Shown piece after piece: positions 36,440 to 49,870 of a DNA stretch of 64,000 bases (positions are counted from its first letter, which is position 1; each line of letters begins with the position of its first letter). The notes under the pieces were generated by a model. The model was not told where the DNA came from. It did no database searches and saw only the letters and a list, made by a program, of their open reading frames with translations. The stretch is from Marchantia polymorpha subsp. ruderalis. Lineage: Eukaryota > Streptophyta > Marchantiopsida > Marchantiales > Marchantiaceae. Where the stretch lies: positions 2,502,501-2,566,500 of the forward strand of contig AP031356.1 in assembly GCA_037833965.1 (NCBI GenBank), in the 5' to 3' direction. The translations under genes and the position numbers were made by a program.

Positions 36440-39400
36440 ATGGCGCCTCGTGAGGATTCCGCCGCGGAGACCGAGCTGGCCAGGCCGCCGGGGAGCCACG
36501 CTCCGAACAAAGTACGTGGTTTTCTTCGTGCGCGTGTGCTGTGTTCGTTGATTTGCTTCGTTCGTTCGTTCTTCTCCTCCTTTTGCTGCGCTCTGCTCTG
36601 CTCCGCTGTGCTGTGCTCGTCCCGCCGAGCTGTGGTCGACTTGCACGTGAATTTAACGGCCCCTGGAAGATTTGAAGCGGCCGTGAATGCGTTCTTCTTT
36701 CCTTGGAGCTCGTGCTGGACCCGGGATTGCTCGAGTTCTCACTTTCTCTCTCTTCCAAGCTCCATGCGATTTTACAGTCCATTCTCTCGATTTTCCAAGA
36801 GGAGCATTTTCTCGAGAATGCGTCTCTTCATCGCCGCCGGCGAACGTCAGTCCTCGTTCCGGCGGTAGTCCAGCTCCGCTCGCGCAGCTGCTCGATCAAT
36901 AGTGTAGGCTGTAAAATTCAAAGGTCGTTAGAGAGCGAGAATGAGCGCAGTGCAAGAAGATGTCAGCTGTCGCTCGACGTGAAATTCACACCCGCCAGTC
37001 CGTCATTCGGTAGCTCCAGCGGCTCTGGACTGGCATGACAACCTCGTGGACGGTCGTACGAATTGTCAAAAATTTGCCGACAAGTGGAATGTCCCGTCTT
37101 CTGCGGAAAATTTTCCATCGTTTTCGCCCATGCAGACAATTTCTGCCCCCGTCGTGTGGCGAAATCAGTACAGTGATATACATGCTCCGGACGCATTCCG
37201 TCGTCTGGATTTTCTTCCCGAAATTTGCAACAGTGAGAAGCTGTACGCGACGAAGAACCGTCCCCGAAAGGTGGCGGTCGCACGATTCGGGTGGCCTCTC
37301 GTTGACACGGTCAAATCTTCCTGTAATTCGCTTATTTTAGTCCCGGACGCATCACAGCTGAGTTGGAAGAGTTGTGCGCGACCTGCGGTGGGATTGGAAA
37401 CCCAAAGATCTGAGGCGGCATTTGCAATCGCACCTCTCTCTCGTCCCAGCTCCTCGGTCTCCACTTCCTGGATGGTCCGAGAAGGTTTGGGTGCCCCTCT
37501 GCTGCCGATCGCGCCAGTAATGTCCCGCAGGGTCGTGGTTTGATGTGTGCCCCTCGCAAGTAGCGATCGGAGTGCTTCGAATTGCGGAGGTTCCTTCTCG
37601 AGACTGGAGGGAGGGCACACACAGCGCGAGCAATTCTTCCTGCGAGGGGACCGACAAGTGACGATGTCAATCTCGTTGACGAAGTCGAACCTGAGATACT
37701 TTTTCGAACTACAGGTTTGCTGACGATCGATGTGTGAGTCGTTGAACTCGTGCACTGGAACGAACCTCGATTCGATTCCGCCGGCAATTTCTGATCGTGG
37801 CGTTGGATGCAGGATGAAAATGATGTCGACGGACCGCGACACCCCGGCACGATCAAGAACGTGGATGACTGGCTTCCAGTGACAGGATCTCGAAACGCAA
37901 AGTGGTGGTACTCCACCTTCCACAATGTCACGGCTATGGTGGGCGCGGGCGTGCTCAGTCTTCCCTCCGCCATGGCATATTTCGGATGGTACGTCCTCCA
38001 GATCAGCACTGGATTATTATTGCAGCCTCACTGTGAGCCTCATCCGCCGGGGAAAAAACTCGTGACGGGCTGAAATTGCTTGTGGCAGGGGTTTTGGAAC
38101 GGTGGTTCTCGTAGGATCGTGGTGCATCACGCTGTACACGCTATGGCAGATGGTGGAAATGCACGAGATGGTTCCGGGCAAGAGGTTCGATCGATACCAC
38201 GAGTTGGGGCAGCAGGCATTCGGGCCCAGGCTCGGGCTTTGGATCGTCGTTCCTCAGCAGCTCATCGTCGAAGTCGGCGTCGACATCGTCTACATGGTGA
38301 CGGGCGGTGACTCGCTGCAGAAGTTCCATAACCTGATCAAGTGCCCGAGTTCGGCATCCAACCCCGATGAGCATTGCGGCCATATCGGCAAATCTGCGTG
38401 GATCATCATCTTCGCCTCGCAGCACTTTCTGCTCGCCCAGCTTCCCAATTTCAACTCAATTGCTGGTGTGTCACTGGCGGCTGCGGTCATGTCCTTGAGG
38501 TACATTCCCCCCCTTACTCCCTCTTGTCTCAGGATTGTACTCATACTGCTCTGGGAAACAGAGCTCTCTTGTCTCTCCCCGTCTCGAGCTCAGCTCGGGG
38601 TCGTGCACAGAGCTGACTGACGGGAGGAGTGGTGTGTGACATGGCAGCTATTCGACGATCGCATGGGCTGCACCACTCGCGCAAGGCAGGGCAGCTGTTC
38701 ACGACTATGGACTGCCCGACAAAACCACAGCAACGCTGGTTTTCGGAGTGTTCAACGCGTTGGGCAACGTCGCGTTCGCATACGCAGGCCACAATGTGGT
38801 GCTGGAGATCCAGGCCACCATCCCCTCCACGCCGGAGAGGCCTTCGAAGATCGCCATGTGGCGAGGAGTGGTTCTGGCCTACATCGTGGTGGCCGCCTGC
38901 TACTTCCCAGTTGCCATCGTCGGCTACTGGGCGTTCGGCAACACTGTCAAGGACAACGTCCTCCTGCAGCTCGGCAAACCGAGGTGGCTGATTGCCATGG
39001 CCAACTTCATGGTGGTCATTCACGTCACTGGCAGTTACCAGGTAGGTCCTTATGGGGATGGGCTTGCTCGCACCTGCACAAGGACGGACGATGCGCACCA
39101 TTATGACCAGTTTTTTTATTCGTCGAGTGGTTGGGGAACATCACGTTTCGTTGAGAGTGACAGATATCATTGACAGTACTTTGTCCCGCATTCTGACATA
39201 TCTCGCATTCATTGCGCTTGTTGATCACGACAACGATGGCAGCTGTACGCGATGCCCGTGTTCGACATGATTGAAACGGTTTTGGTCAAGAAAATGCACA
39301 TCCCTCCTTCGGCACCTCTGCGAGTTGTAGTTCGCTGTCTTTATGTTGGTGAGTAGACTGACCATCCTGGATCACCTCTTGTGATTGCTGACATGGTGCA

Positions 39401-40087
39401 ACAAGTTTTCTTCGACCCTTTCAAGTGTGGCTTCTTTATGCCCGGTACTGAATGGGTTTTCTCTGTGATCTCAGCGTTCACGGCCTTCGTGGCGTGCACT
39501 CTGCCTTTCTTTGGAGCTCTTCTCGGATTTCTGGGAGGCTTCGCTTTTGCTCCTACAACATACTTCGTAAGGCCCTTTCTCTTATGTTCATGGCATTTCG
39601 TGTGAGAGTTATCTGCACCTTGGACTCTATGATTCTTCCATGAAGACTCTTACATGGTACTGAAGATCGAGCCGCTTGTGCAGTTACCGTGCATCATGTG
39701 GCTGGTCATCTACAAACCGAAACGCTTCAGCCTTTCGTGGTGTGCTAATTGGGTAAGTGAAACATCTCAGATCCGTCTCATTTTTCCGCAATGCTGGAAG
39801 CTGGAGTGAAAACTTCGGACGCTTTGAGTGCCTATATCAATTGCGTGTCACTCATCTCACACGAGCCTTCCACTTCGAGAGCACCAGGCAGGATTGATTC
39901 GACCGTGCAAGCTTGGAGTAAAGTAGGTGGAGGAGTTGATGACCACATTTATGAATTTTTCTCATTGTGACTATGTTTGGTTTCGCAGGTTTGCATTGTT
40001 ATAGGTGTACTACTCATGCTTGTCTCGTCGATCGGAGGACTTAGGAACATCATCGTTAGCGCCTCAACTTACAAGTTCTACCAGTAA
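36440..40087 (+). CDS. LHT1-like lysine/histidine (amino acid) proton symporter
   Basis: Eight exons: 36440-36511, 37813-37988, 38089-38499, 38648-39041, 39243-39348, 39475-39566, 39684-39752 and 39989-40087. All introns are GT-AG with matching phases, and the product is 472 aa. It belongs to the amino acid/auxin permease family of multi-span, proton-coupled plasma-membrane importers of neutral and acidic amino acids. LHT hallmarks are seen in order: [20 protein letters not shown] in TM1, [104 protein letters not shown] and a C-terminal [16 protein letters not shown]. The acidic N-terminus is about 25 residues longer than in Arabidopsis LHT1. The first intron is about 1.3 kb and CpG-rich, a usual place for expression-enhancing elements. 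The gene converges with the LPA3 gene 778 bp away. Confidence 0.96.
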
Positions 40088-40865
40088 ACGCTGAAAACTC
40101 TCAGCTCCTGTTACTAAATACATTGTTTCGATGAGGAGACAAATAAGCTGAGGCCGCGAGGCAGCAGTCACCTGCAAAGAAAGAATCTCTACGTCAAATC
40201 ACTGTATCATGAAAACGTTTAACTCTCGAAAAGAACCGACAAAGGCTATGCAGCAGCTTCGTCAATTGACGGCTCCGTCCACTGACTTCAACACGCGTGA
40301 GCGGACTCTCAGATAGGCAAATGCTACTAAGGGTAGATTTGGAATCCAGAATTTACATGTTACACATTGTAGATCGGCAGTATAAGTAATGTTCAATGTA
40401 AACTTTGTACTTAGCAGTTTGACAATTAGTAAACAAACTTAGAATTTTCTTTCTTCTTCAAAACTGATACAATTTTTGTCTTGGAAACCCCTGTGAATAT
40501 CAGACCCAACTGCCTGGTGTGCACACATGGTACAACACCATTTATATTCTAGCTCCAATTCAGGGAAAGTTGTGAAAGTAAACTTCAACTCTACAAAATC
40601 CTCACAAACCGGCTAAAACTGGTTCAACTATACAGTCAAAGCTGCCTCTTACGCAAACTAGTTTGCTTGAAGAAATTTAAATTCATAGTATCATGATTCT
40701 TCCAAACCGGTGAGTAGATGACAGCCTTGGAAATTTAGAAAGTTCGCGAAAAAGTAGAAAGATCGGGAGTTGACTACTTTACAGCACCATGCGCTTTCAA
40801 TGGCCTGCATTACACGATATGGATGGTTCTCATGATGCTTGCCTATATTCTCCGGAGAGCATCGA
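40088..40865. other. Convergent intergenic region between LHT1-like and LPA3 genes
   Basis: Shared 3' flank of two tail-to-tail genes. No coding frame or repeat was seen. Both 3' untranslated regions must end within 778 bp, so transcripts may overlap. Confidence 0.6.
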
Positions 40866-43693
40866 TCAACGGTATGCCGGTAAGATATTGAGGGCGACTT
40901 CTTTCAGAGTCGGCATGGTTGGCTGCTCATGTAAACAAATATACTTGAAATCCACCCTCCTCAGAACTTGCCAAGGCCCCGGATACGCCCTGCCACAGAG
41001 CAAGACGCCAAGCCATAATCGTAAAGTGTGCATCTGTCGAGAACCAATCCCTCAGCCCAACTCAACAACAGCAACAACAGCTGTAACACGCTCCTGACAC
41101 GTCGCTTGAGGCTTGGCGAGGGATCGTTCAGAAACGTCAGGCACATATTCCAACCCTACACTAGAAAGGCGACATACAGTAAGCCCGATCGGAAGGACTT
41201 GGGTAAGACCTGTCCGAGGACGGACGACAGAGCTTTGACTGTTCAGTGAGTTTATGGAAAGGTTCGTCATATATCCACTGATCCACTCCCGTGATATCCT
41301 ATCTACTGCTGAGGTCACCCGTGACGAATGTATTTACCTGAAAAGCACTCCCCCAGACTGGCCCTTGAAGTTGTGAATGTAATATACAGTTTCGAACTTG
41401 GGAAGAAAGTTCTTCGCAAGAGATCCCAGTTTCGGATAGAAGAACGACGGATAGTCTGAGAAAGGATTATAAGTATGGCACCCTGAGAGGCCACAGACCA
41501 GCAGAGCTATACAGTCTTCCAAATCACAAGAGCAAAGAAGCACGTCGGGATCGAGCTATGGCTAGAGATTAGAGTGAAGAAACAAAATGAAGCGAGGAAG
41601 AATTGTCCTTCAGACTGTACACTTTGATGAGACCAAAGTGGAAGGATCTTTGTAAAGGATACAACCACTTCTTATTCTGTCCAGCTCGCCGTTGAAGACA
41701 ATGAGTGGGCGTCGCGTCGCTTGAGCAGATTCTCTGTACAGCTCCTCCACAGCTATCATCTCTGCAACTCAGTCACTGCGAATTCGTCAACAACAGCCTC
41801 ACTCATTACCAGACGTAATGAAGAATCCTCTGATCCTCAACAGAGCAGACGAGGGCGAATCGTCTAGACTGATGATAAGATCATCGTGCACAAGATTCAG
41901 GTCAAACGCAAGCACGGACGTCGATCGATAGAGTACCATTAACGTTAAAGTAAGGGTAGGCACAAACGAAGACTTCATCAGCTGCCTGCACGTGATCAGC
42001 CATCTTCTCTTTCTTTCCCAGGCCGATGTCATTCAGCCCTGACGGTTTAGTCAGGTAGTCCAGCTTGAAAGAGGTGCCAGCGAAGATATTTTCCCTTGCG
42101 GATTCGACCTCATTCACGTCAGGAAAGAACTGCGTCCGGTCGAAGACACGACAAGGTCGAGGTCAGTAAGTAGGTCAGGTTAGGGGCAGGGCTCATCAGA
42201 GGAGAAATTGGCAACTCCATTCAAGAGACACCAAAATCTCAGGTCTGAGTCTTGGGGGGAAGACGAACGATCTGAGGGGCACAGATTCTCACTTCTCGGT
42301 GGGAGTTCAAGAAGAAAGTCAAACATCCATTCTTCGGAGCAAGTACAGTACTATGCTTCTGGTTGACTGGAGAGATGTCACCTGCTACCAAAGAGACAAA
42401 CTTGTAGTTCATCGAGAGACAAATTCGGTGGTGGAAGAGTGGCACTCACGATTCGAGTGCGACCGGCTCTATCTCCATCACTGAAGACTCGACAGAACTC
42501 ACGAACTAGCAACATACTTGTGCTCATCTCAATTCCTCCTTCCACATCACCTGCACGGAGTACACACACATTCTCGTATATAAAGGTTCCGACTTTTACA
42601 GCTCTCTGGCTCTTGCAAAATCTTCATGTAGGCATGCACGAACCTGTCCACACTTGGGAGAAAGAGATACAATTACCTGGAACACTATCAAGCCCGCCTG
42701 TCGGAAACTCAATCTCCTGCTTACAAGAAGAAAACAAATCATGCTTTGTACTGCCATGCTTTGATTTGACGGGCTGCAACAGCCGAGTGAATGAATTGCT
42801 CACGTGAAGATTCCCCCCCACCAAAGCGAGAACATATAGTTGCGAGAGAGTGCTTCTTACCATCAGCAATTTCGAGTCCTTCAGAGCAGATTTTGTGGCT
42901 GTCTTCACCTGCAAATCATCAATGGAAGACGGAGGTGTGATCAAATCTCATCCACAGTACAGAGGACTGCTTGTCGTTCGAGCACTGTGATAATGCAAAC
43001 CTCCAGTTCGGAAGATTTCGCGGCTCTACGATGTCGGATCCAACAATTTGCGAACAGCGGATTTGCTGAGAACAGAAACAGGCAGGGGTGCTTCGAGAAG
43101 ACGAACCTGCTCCATTAATTCGTCGTAATCATTTGGAAATTCTACAGAAGAAGAGGATGAGGCTGATACGGCGATCGAATTCGCAGGATTTTTCGACTGT
43201 GCTGCCCTGTCCCGTGAGCTCCTCCTCCTCGTGCCAATCAGCACTCGGGCGCCAGAAAATGGACGCGAGTTTGTTGCAGAAAGCCTCTCGAATCTTCGAC
43301 ATTGAATCTGCACACTCGCGGTCTCCAGCTTGCGCAAGACCGGGACGTCGCGATGCCGCTGCAAGGAACGAAGGAGACGAGTTACACAATTTCAACAAAC
43401 TCTTCCTTTCTGCAACAGCATCTTTCACAATCGGATTCTGAGCACACTCATCGGACTGGAACGGGTCGTCCACTAGCCTCGAATCAATGCACGAATTTGT
43501 CGAACAAGAAAGGCTACAGCTACCGCTCATCGATAGAACATCAATTCTCATAGTCCTAGACCTGTCTCTCGGTTCGAGCTCCTCTCGCAGGCATACAATG
43601 CGCTTGAATATCTGACAGAGGCACGGGGAAGGCTGAGATACTGACTGTCAGGGCCGATGCTCCGGGCTGAATTACTACATTCGACGCAGCCAT
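40866..43693 (-). CDS. LPA3: LPA3 (LOW PSII ACCUMULATION 3), DUF1995 chloroplast protein
   Basis: Nine small exons on the minus strand: 43562-43693, 43107-43358, 42861-42908, 42677-42716, 42450-42550, 41937-42129, 41666-41761, 41338-41455 and 40866-40989. All joins are GT-AG and in phase, and the product is 367 aa. LPA3 is a stromal factor that, with LPA2, helps insert CP43 during photosystem II assembly. DUF1995 landmarks run in order: EFPNDYDELMEQ (about 117-128), EIEFPTGGLDSVPG, GDVEGGIEMSTSMLLVREFC, FKLDYLTKP, KMADHV, VFVCAYPYFNVN, RPLIVFNGELDRIRS, SFFYPKL, ETVYYIHNFKG, AYPGPWQVLRR and LKEVALNILP. The Ser/Arg-rich first 115 residues, ending in IAVSASSSSS, fit a chloroplast transit peptide. 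The start at 43693 and the first junction (CAG|GTCTAG) are the weakest points. Exon 7 ends in a weaker donor, GTTGTA. Confidence 0.92.
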
Positions 43694-44290
43694 GGCTTGA
43701 AGCCAAGAGCGAGCTGGCACGAGCTGAGCAGGGCTGAGCTCAGGCCACTCCTGCAGCCCCGAGTAACACTTCGACGGAACCGTCAGCGAATCCACATTCT
43801 TCGATCCAGAGCAATGTGCTCGGCGCCTCTGCTACATCAGATTCCGCAGTCGATCACATAAATTGGGTGGTGCGTCGAGGCAGCATCAGCGAGGACGAGA
43901 GAAGGACAGCGACGGAATTCCGAAGCATGGCCGCCGGTCGCTGGGCCGACGCTTACTCTCGCTGTCTGTCGGTTCTGCTGCGCAGCCGCGATTGGGCGCA
44001 ATCGAGGCCCCGAGTTCGGATAGATTCCACAGGACTGGTCCGGTCTACCGTTACCAAGGATGTCGGGGTGGGTGGGCTCGATCTGCGACCGTCGCTTTGC
44101 CTGCGTAGCTGTGACTCCGGCCGGAAAGTCTTAACGCCGCAGGCAGAAATCCGGCACGGATCTTCCGGACCTGACGAACTTTCATGACGCTTTTATTTCC
44201 ACCGGAATTCGGGAAAGCCAGCGGAAATATTCATATCGCAATGTGACTGCCGCGAACGGTCAAGAAAGAGGAGGAATATTCCTAGTGGCT
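43694..44290. other. CpG-rich promoter region of LPA3
   Basis: GC-rich sequence directly upstream of the LPA3 start, falling to AT-rich DNA after about 44.3 kb. A 123-codon plus-strand frame (43816-44187) has no recognisable content and is probably chance. Confidence 0.45.
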
Positions 44291-46922
44291 CTTTTAACTT
44301 GGCGAATGGGGACATTCATTCTTGCATGCCCTTGGCCAGGCACTCGATTCAAATATGGATTTCAGGTGTTTACGAACTGGTAGGTTCAAAATACATCACT
44401 ATTTTTTCTTCAAAACTTTGGGCACTTGTCTCATTTTAAAAGATCTGCATGTAGAATAACATTTATGTGCTAATCAATATCAATTTATGTTGATGGGAAC
44501 ACCACCTTTAGCTACAAACAATAACTAAATTGTATTTATTCTCCCTCACCATAAAACACTTTCGAGCTTGAGAAACACCACAGATTTAAGATTGGTACCT
44601 CAAATCAGGTTAAATGAACATGAAGTGAGTGCAAGGAATGTGAAGTTTAAGTTGGTTTCTGCAATGTCATTAAAAAATACATCTTTCACAAAAGAAATGA
44701 GATATGCGGCTCAAAAATAGTAGGCCACTTTCATGGACAAAGCCCAGTTTTTCTCCTTACAATTCAAACTACGTAAGTCTTCATAGTTTAAGTCTACTTA
44801 TTGATCATCCATTAAATTTAGCCCGTAAACTAGCTTCTAGCTAATTTAACTAGCTTAATTTCATATGATTTAACTCATCATGGCTAAAACGAAATTTTTT
44901 TTCTTTCATTAGAATGATATATGTATTTCATAATATAAACAACTCTAATGTCTATGTTAAAATAGACTCATATTGTTCCACGATTTAAAATCATTGGTTA
45001 GATGTGACTATATATTTGTTCAATGTACAGTTTTAAACGATTTTTTTTGAAATAATACAAATTCCTTCTTAATTGAAAAAATAAAACTTGATAAGTGACA
45101 TGTATAGTCCTGATTATTTGAACATGTCTATTATGTCACAAAAAAATTTATAACGTTGCATGGCATATGTACATATTTTTATCTATCATAATCTTAAAAG
45201 ATATATATTCTTATGATATGCTCTTGCATATATCCATTAAGATTTGTACATAAAAAAATATATGCATAAATTAAGATTTTGTATCAATCATAAATGATAA
45301 TTGACAATGTTATTGGTTGTTCAAATAATTTTTCCATAGATTGTCATGCAAGAACTCCAGTTTATACAAAATAAAATTGACGAGTTACAACAAGGAAGTA
45401 GTAGATTGATTAGAGAGGGAAGAACGAAATCAATAACCAATTGATAGCATGCAAAATTACCAAATAAAGTATCTAGTTGACAAACGACTTGACCATCCAA
45501 AACTCCATCAGCGATTCTATTGCTTTCTTACGTTCAACTCTAGTGCTTTATTGAATTATTATAATAGGACAAACAAAGTAATATTCTTGTACTGTAGTGT
45601 CTCGCGAAATTTGTCAATAACATGCCAAAATACGTTTACATTACTACATATGATTTTCGTGTTCATATGATAAAGAATTTACCTCTTTGCATAACTTCAT
45701 AATATATATTATAGCTCGTCGTCCATTCATAAGATGAGTTATCATCTCTCAGAAAGTTGTGATTAAACGAAAGATCGAGATAATTGTGTATACCATAACC
45801 CTAGTCAACTATTATACACATCAACGTACAATCTATATGAAATATCCACATCATACGCAGTCACTAACCCGAAAACTCTTATGACATAATGCAGAACTAT
45901 TTGCTGCTATCCCAATCTAGTATGTGGATCCTTCGAACTTCCACACATTAGCGGTGAAAATGAAAAAATCTCATCGATGTGTTTACACAAAGCCACCTGT
46001 ACACTACATAATACTCAAGGGTTCGTGTGAAGTTTTCCGGTTTATTTAAATGGGATTCTACGAAATTAAGGGATCAAGGAGACTCAATCATGATAATGGT
46101 GAAACGTACCGATTCTACATTCATGGTCATTCCACAGCGATGGTTTTGGAGTATGGTAACCTTAATTAGTGGTAACCTTAACCCGGAGGAGAACTACGAG
46201 CAACACCTGATATATAGATTGGACGGATGGTAGTGAAGACGATGGGCTAATTTATCGTAAAACTCGACAGCACTCTACAAACCTGGGTTCCACAAACGGC
46301 GATAAACACGGAAGCTTATGACGCAAAACTTTCAGACTACACTGATGTACGTGCCGCAAATAAAGCCGCAACACGAAAGATACTCAGCTGGCTTATCGTG
46401 TTTCCGGTTATCGAAGTTTCCGACAGTTCACAAGATTTTGACACAAAGAAATTCAATATGCCGACTGCTGTTTAATTGCTCTCCCGGAGTCAAGAAAAAG
46501 TTGAATCATCAGCTCTAGGAGCCGGACTCCGGCTTCTCATATCACTGGTCTAACGATACATATCTACAGAACTGCGTCACAGGAGGTGACAATAAATCCA
46601 AGCCTACTCTGAAACATCTCCATTTCTGTAAGAGTAATTCTACTTCCTTGAAAAATGCATCGCTCTTCGCCACCATCGTTAAAATGCTACGTCTGTACAC
46701 TAGTGAGCACAATGATCAAAATCTTTAGCCTTTGTACACGACCGCCTTCTGAAATGGAGAAATGGAGAACTGAAGAGGTTCCAGGTTGCCCTGCCCATCT
46801 ACTCGAGGGCCAAATCTCCCGAAGTGAAGGCTCAGTCGAAGACCAAAACTTGAGGTGGTAGCCGTCCACCAGGTCTTCTTCTTCACATAAATATACAATT
46901 CCTACATGTCTCGAAGAAAGTG
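44291..46922. other. AT-rich intergenic region, no gene seen
   Basis: No supported feature between the LPA3 promoter and the 3' end of the P450 gene. Short chance frames only. Confidence 0.6.
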
Positions 46923-49870
46923 CTACAACGTGTCCATCAGCAGCTGGACACCACGACGAGGGTACAATAAAAGCCCACTCTCAGGACAGTGCTCATAGTT
47001 AGACGAGAGACAGAAAGTGAAGCGTTGCAAGATAGCCACGAGGACGACTTTAGCTTCCATCAGAGCATAAGTCTGTCCTAGGCACTTTCGAGGACCCATG
47101 GAAAATGGCATGTATCCCAAAGGATGCTTGCAGGCGCTGGCGACGCCATGTGCAAATCTCTCTGGCTTGAATTCAGATGCGTCCTCGCCCCAAAGATCTG
47201 GATCCATGTGGATTGATATGATCGGTATCTCTATCGACAGACCTTTGGGAACGAATATGTTCCTCAATTGCATGTCCTTGCATGCTACCCTCGTCACAGA
47301 GATCACGGGGGGATAGAGTCTCGCAGTTTCATGCAGTACCATCCCCATCTGACATTCACAACAGAAATGCGACCATGTCAGCGTTGGGACAGACCGAAAG
47401 GATTTGTCGTGTTATTTAGGCGAAACATATGGCTCAGCATTATAAATATCCGACTGCTATTGGATATGTACATTCCAGCTTACCTCCTCTGTTCTCCTGA
47501 CTATGAAGAAGAACGAGGAGCACTCATCATCTGCTCTTTGCATTACTGCCTTTGTGTGTGTATCACTTCGTGCAACAATTTATTTGCCCACTTACAATTT
47601 TCAACCTGCTCAGGTGGCTTGCGTCGAGTGGCATTCCCTGGCATACTTCCTCAACTTCCTCTCGGGCGCGGTCTTGCCACTCCGGGTGCAAGGCGAGTAA
47701 CATCAGTGTCCAGGTAAGTAAGCATTCCGTAGTCTCCTGACCGGCGAAGAAGAATGTCTTACATTCATCGATCAGCTGCTTGGTAGTTAATCGAACATGA
47801 GCTTTGTTGGGCGAATTGCTGTCCTCGCTCGATGCAACAATGAGGCCCAACAGATCATTTCCATACGACATGCCCTTCTCCTGTTGCACAATATCCAACC
47901 GAGCTTGGACGATTTTCTGGAGACTCTTCTCCAGTTCCTTGTGAAGCTTCCAGAGCTTTCTGTTATCGGCTGTAGGGATGTAGCTGCGTCAATCAGAGAA
48001 ATATAAGCATCGGAACATCGTAGTGACGGATACTTAATGTACATGAAACGGATAAATAAACGACATGACTTTTACTTACTCCTATCAGCAGACTTGGGTT
48101 ATTACAATAATCCATAGACACGTCGACAGCGACAAATTTAGGATAATCCGTCAACTTTTTTCTGCAGAAAAAGAATGTTACTGATTCCTCAAAGTGTACA
48201 ACGTATTGCTAACTCAATAATACTTCTACATAACAATCCAAACTCAGAAACTCAGAGTAGTAAGCTTCTAGGACCTTACTGTTCTGATGAAAAATCTAGA
48301 TATATTGGTTCCTGGTACAAAAGGCGAAAGATGCGTACAAAAATCCTGGTATCCACAACAGGTGAAGAACTTTTTCGAACATTTTGTTCAGTTTGATCTG
48401 CACTTGGAAGACCTTCTTCCCCTGTTCATAGCTGCTACCAAAGGCTGTGCGTGCTATAATATCGGCGGTGACATTCTTGATGTGCTGCTTGATTTCTATT
48501 TCAGCGTAGCTACCCTCGTCTTTTATGATGGTCTCCAGATTGTTTATAAGCTCCTGAGCACTTGCTGCCATGTCTCCCATCATATCCTGTAACAAATCAT
48601 TCATCAGGATTTCCTCTGTCTTTAAATAAAACCACCTGGAAAACAACTACACATCGACACGAGGCGAACAATAAAAGTTTAGTTCAGTCAAAGCTTTCAT
48701 AAGCAAGGGAATGTATATGAAGCTCTGGTTCGCAGCTTCTGCACCATCATTGTCAGTTTCTGCTGTATTCATCGAGCGAGTTCCGGTTCCTCTATTCAAC
48801 TACAGAGGGCAAGAATTTCAAGCTCCAAAACGATACGGGTTCGAACACTTGCAGCAAAATCCTCACGCTCTGGAGCTCTATTAAAAAAGACCACGTGGTC
48901 TTCACCTCATGAAACCTTTACACGAGGCCTCACGATGAATTAATTACCTTCAATTTCTCAAAGTGGAAGGCAGGTCTGACGATGCGGCGCTGGTTGGCCC
49001 AGTCCTCCTTGATAGCTGTTACAAGTCCACGTCCCAAAAGTGCGTTCATAATCTGCACCACATATGTCGGCTTCTCGTAGTGCTGAAAATTCGTCGACAT
49101 CACCTCCTTCACCAGTTCCGGATCCATGATATACAAATTTGGCTCCGGACCAAACCAGTACATAAAAGTTTTTCCTGCTTGTCAAATGCATCAGACATCA
49201 ACAATTTAGCTTGGAAAATGACTTCAGCTAGGTCAAGCTCAGCAGCGTTAAATTTAGTCAAGTGCTACGGTGATGTGATTCTCTCCGCGACAGCAACATC
49301 AAACCCAGAGCAGAAGGCTCCGTAGCCATTCCGTCAGGCGAGCCTTGTTTAGTCAGAGCATTCACTTCCGATCATGAACCTTGAAAACTGTCTCCACCAC
49401 CGAGCACTGACAATGAGTTTCTTATCTGATGCTTTGGCTGACCACAAGTTTGTTGTAAGCAGATAGAAGTTGGTTATCTCATTTGTTGGAAAAAGGTCTT
49501 GAAATCTGCTTGACTTGGGCCAGTCTGAAGGAAATTTGCACTTACCGTATAGCTTCATCCAGAGGCTAAAGAATGGAACAACACGCTTCAAGGTACCTGC
49601 GTGATTCTCCAACATATCCAAAGTTTCCAATTTTTTTGCAGCAAGATTGATTTCTTTGATCTCCCTCATGTTTCCAAACAAAAAGTGATATGCAGGTCCC
49701 TTGATTCCCTGTTTCTCCATTATCTTTCTTATCACAAGGGGCCTCCACCACAAGATTACGAGCACGTCCATGACCTTCTTCAAGAGAATTATCAACACAG
49801 CAAGTGCTGCTGTTACCATGATCACTCTTGGTCCCCATTTGTACCAGCTCCTGCTACTGATCGGCGCCAT
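46923..49870 (-). CDS. Cytochrome P450, CYP72 clan
   Basis: Five minus-strand exons: 49546-49870, 48948-49174, 48339-48586, 47596-47983 and 46923-47348. GT-AG introns and phases agree, giving 537 aa. The ATG at 49870 opens a hydrophobic N-terminal anchor (about residues 14-42) followed by WWRP, as in ER-bound P450s. Clan features: YGKTFMYWFG and RRIVRPAFHFEKLK. The I-helix has AGQETT (347-352), the K-helix ExxR is HETAR (Glu403, Arg406), PERF is at 458-461, and the heme loop FSMGPRKCLG carries the Cys thiolate ligand at about 485. All catalytic signatures are intact. CYP72-clan enzymes oxidise hormones, fatty acids and terpenoids; the family within the clan and the substrate cannot be told from sequence reading. 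Intron 3 contains a well-formed extra exon candidate at 48080-48161. Confidence 0.95.
48080..48161 (-). other. Candidate cryptic or cassette exon inside P450 intron 3
   Basis: An 82-nt minus-strand segment has a strong acceptor (attctttttctgcag) and a consensus donor (GGA|GTAAGT). Spliced after exon 3 it stays open through itself. Because 82 is not a multiple of three, exon 4 would then be read out of phase and reach a stop after seven codons. The family alignment is perfect without it, so it is either unused or a regulatory poison exon. Confidence 0.4.

Noticed and set aside
41799-41936. Minus-strand reading through LPA3 intron 6, with an LDD-containing translation that looks protein-like
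   Set aside because: The DUF1995 alignment runs cleanly from YFNVN to EMIAVEELY when this segment is removed at GT-AG sites.
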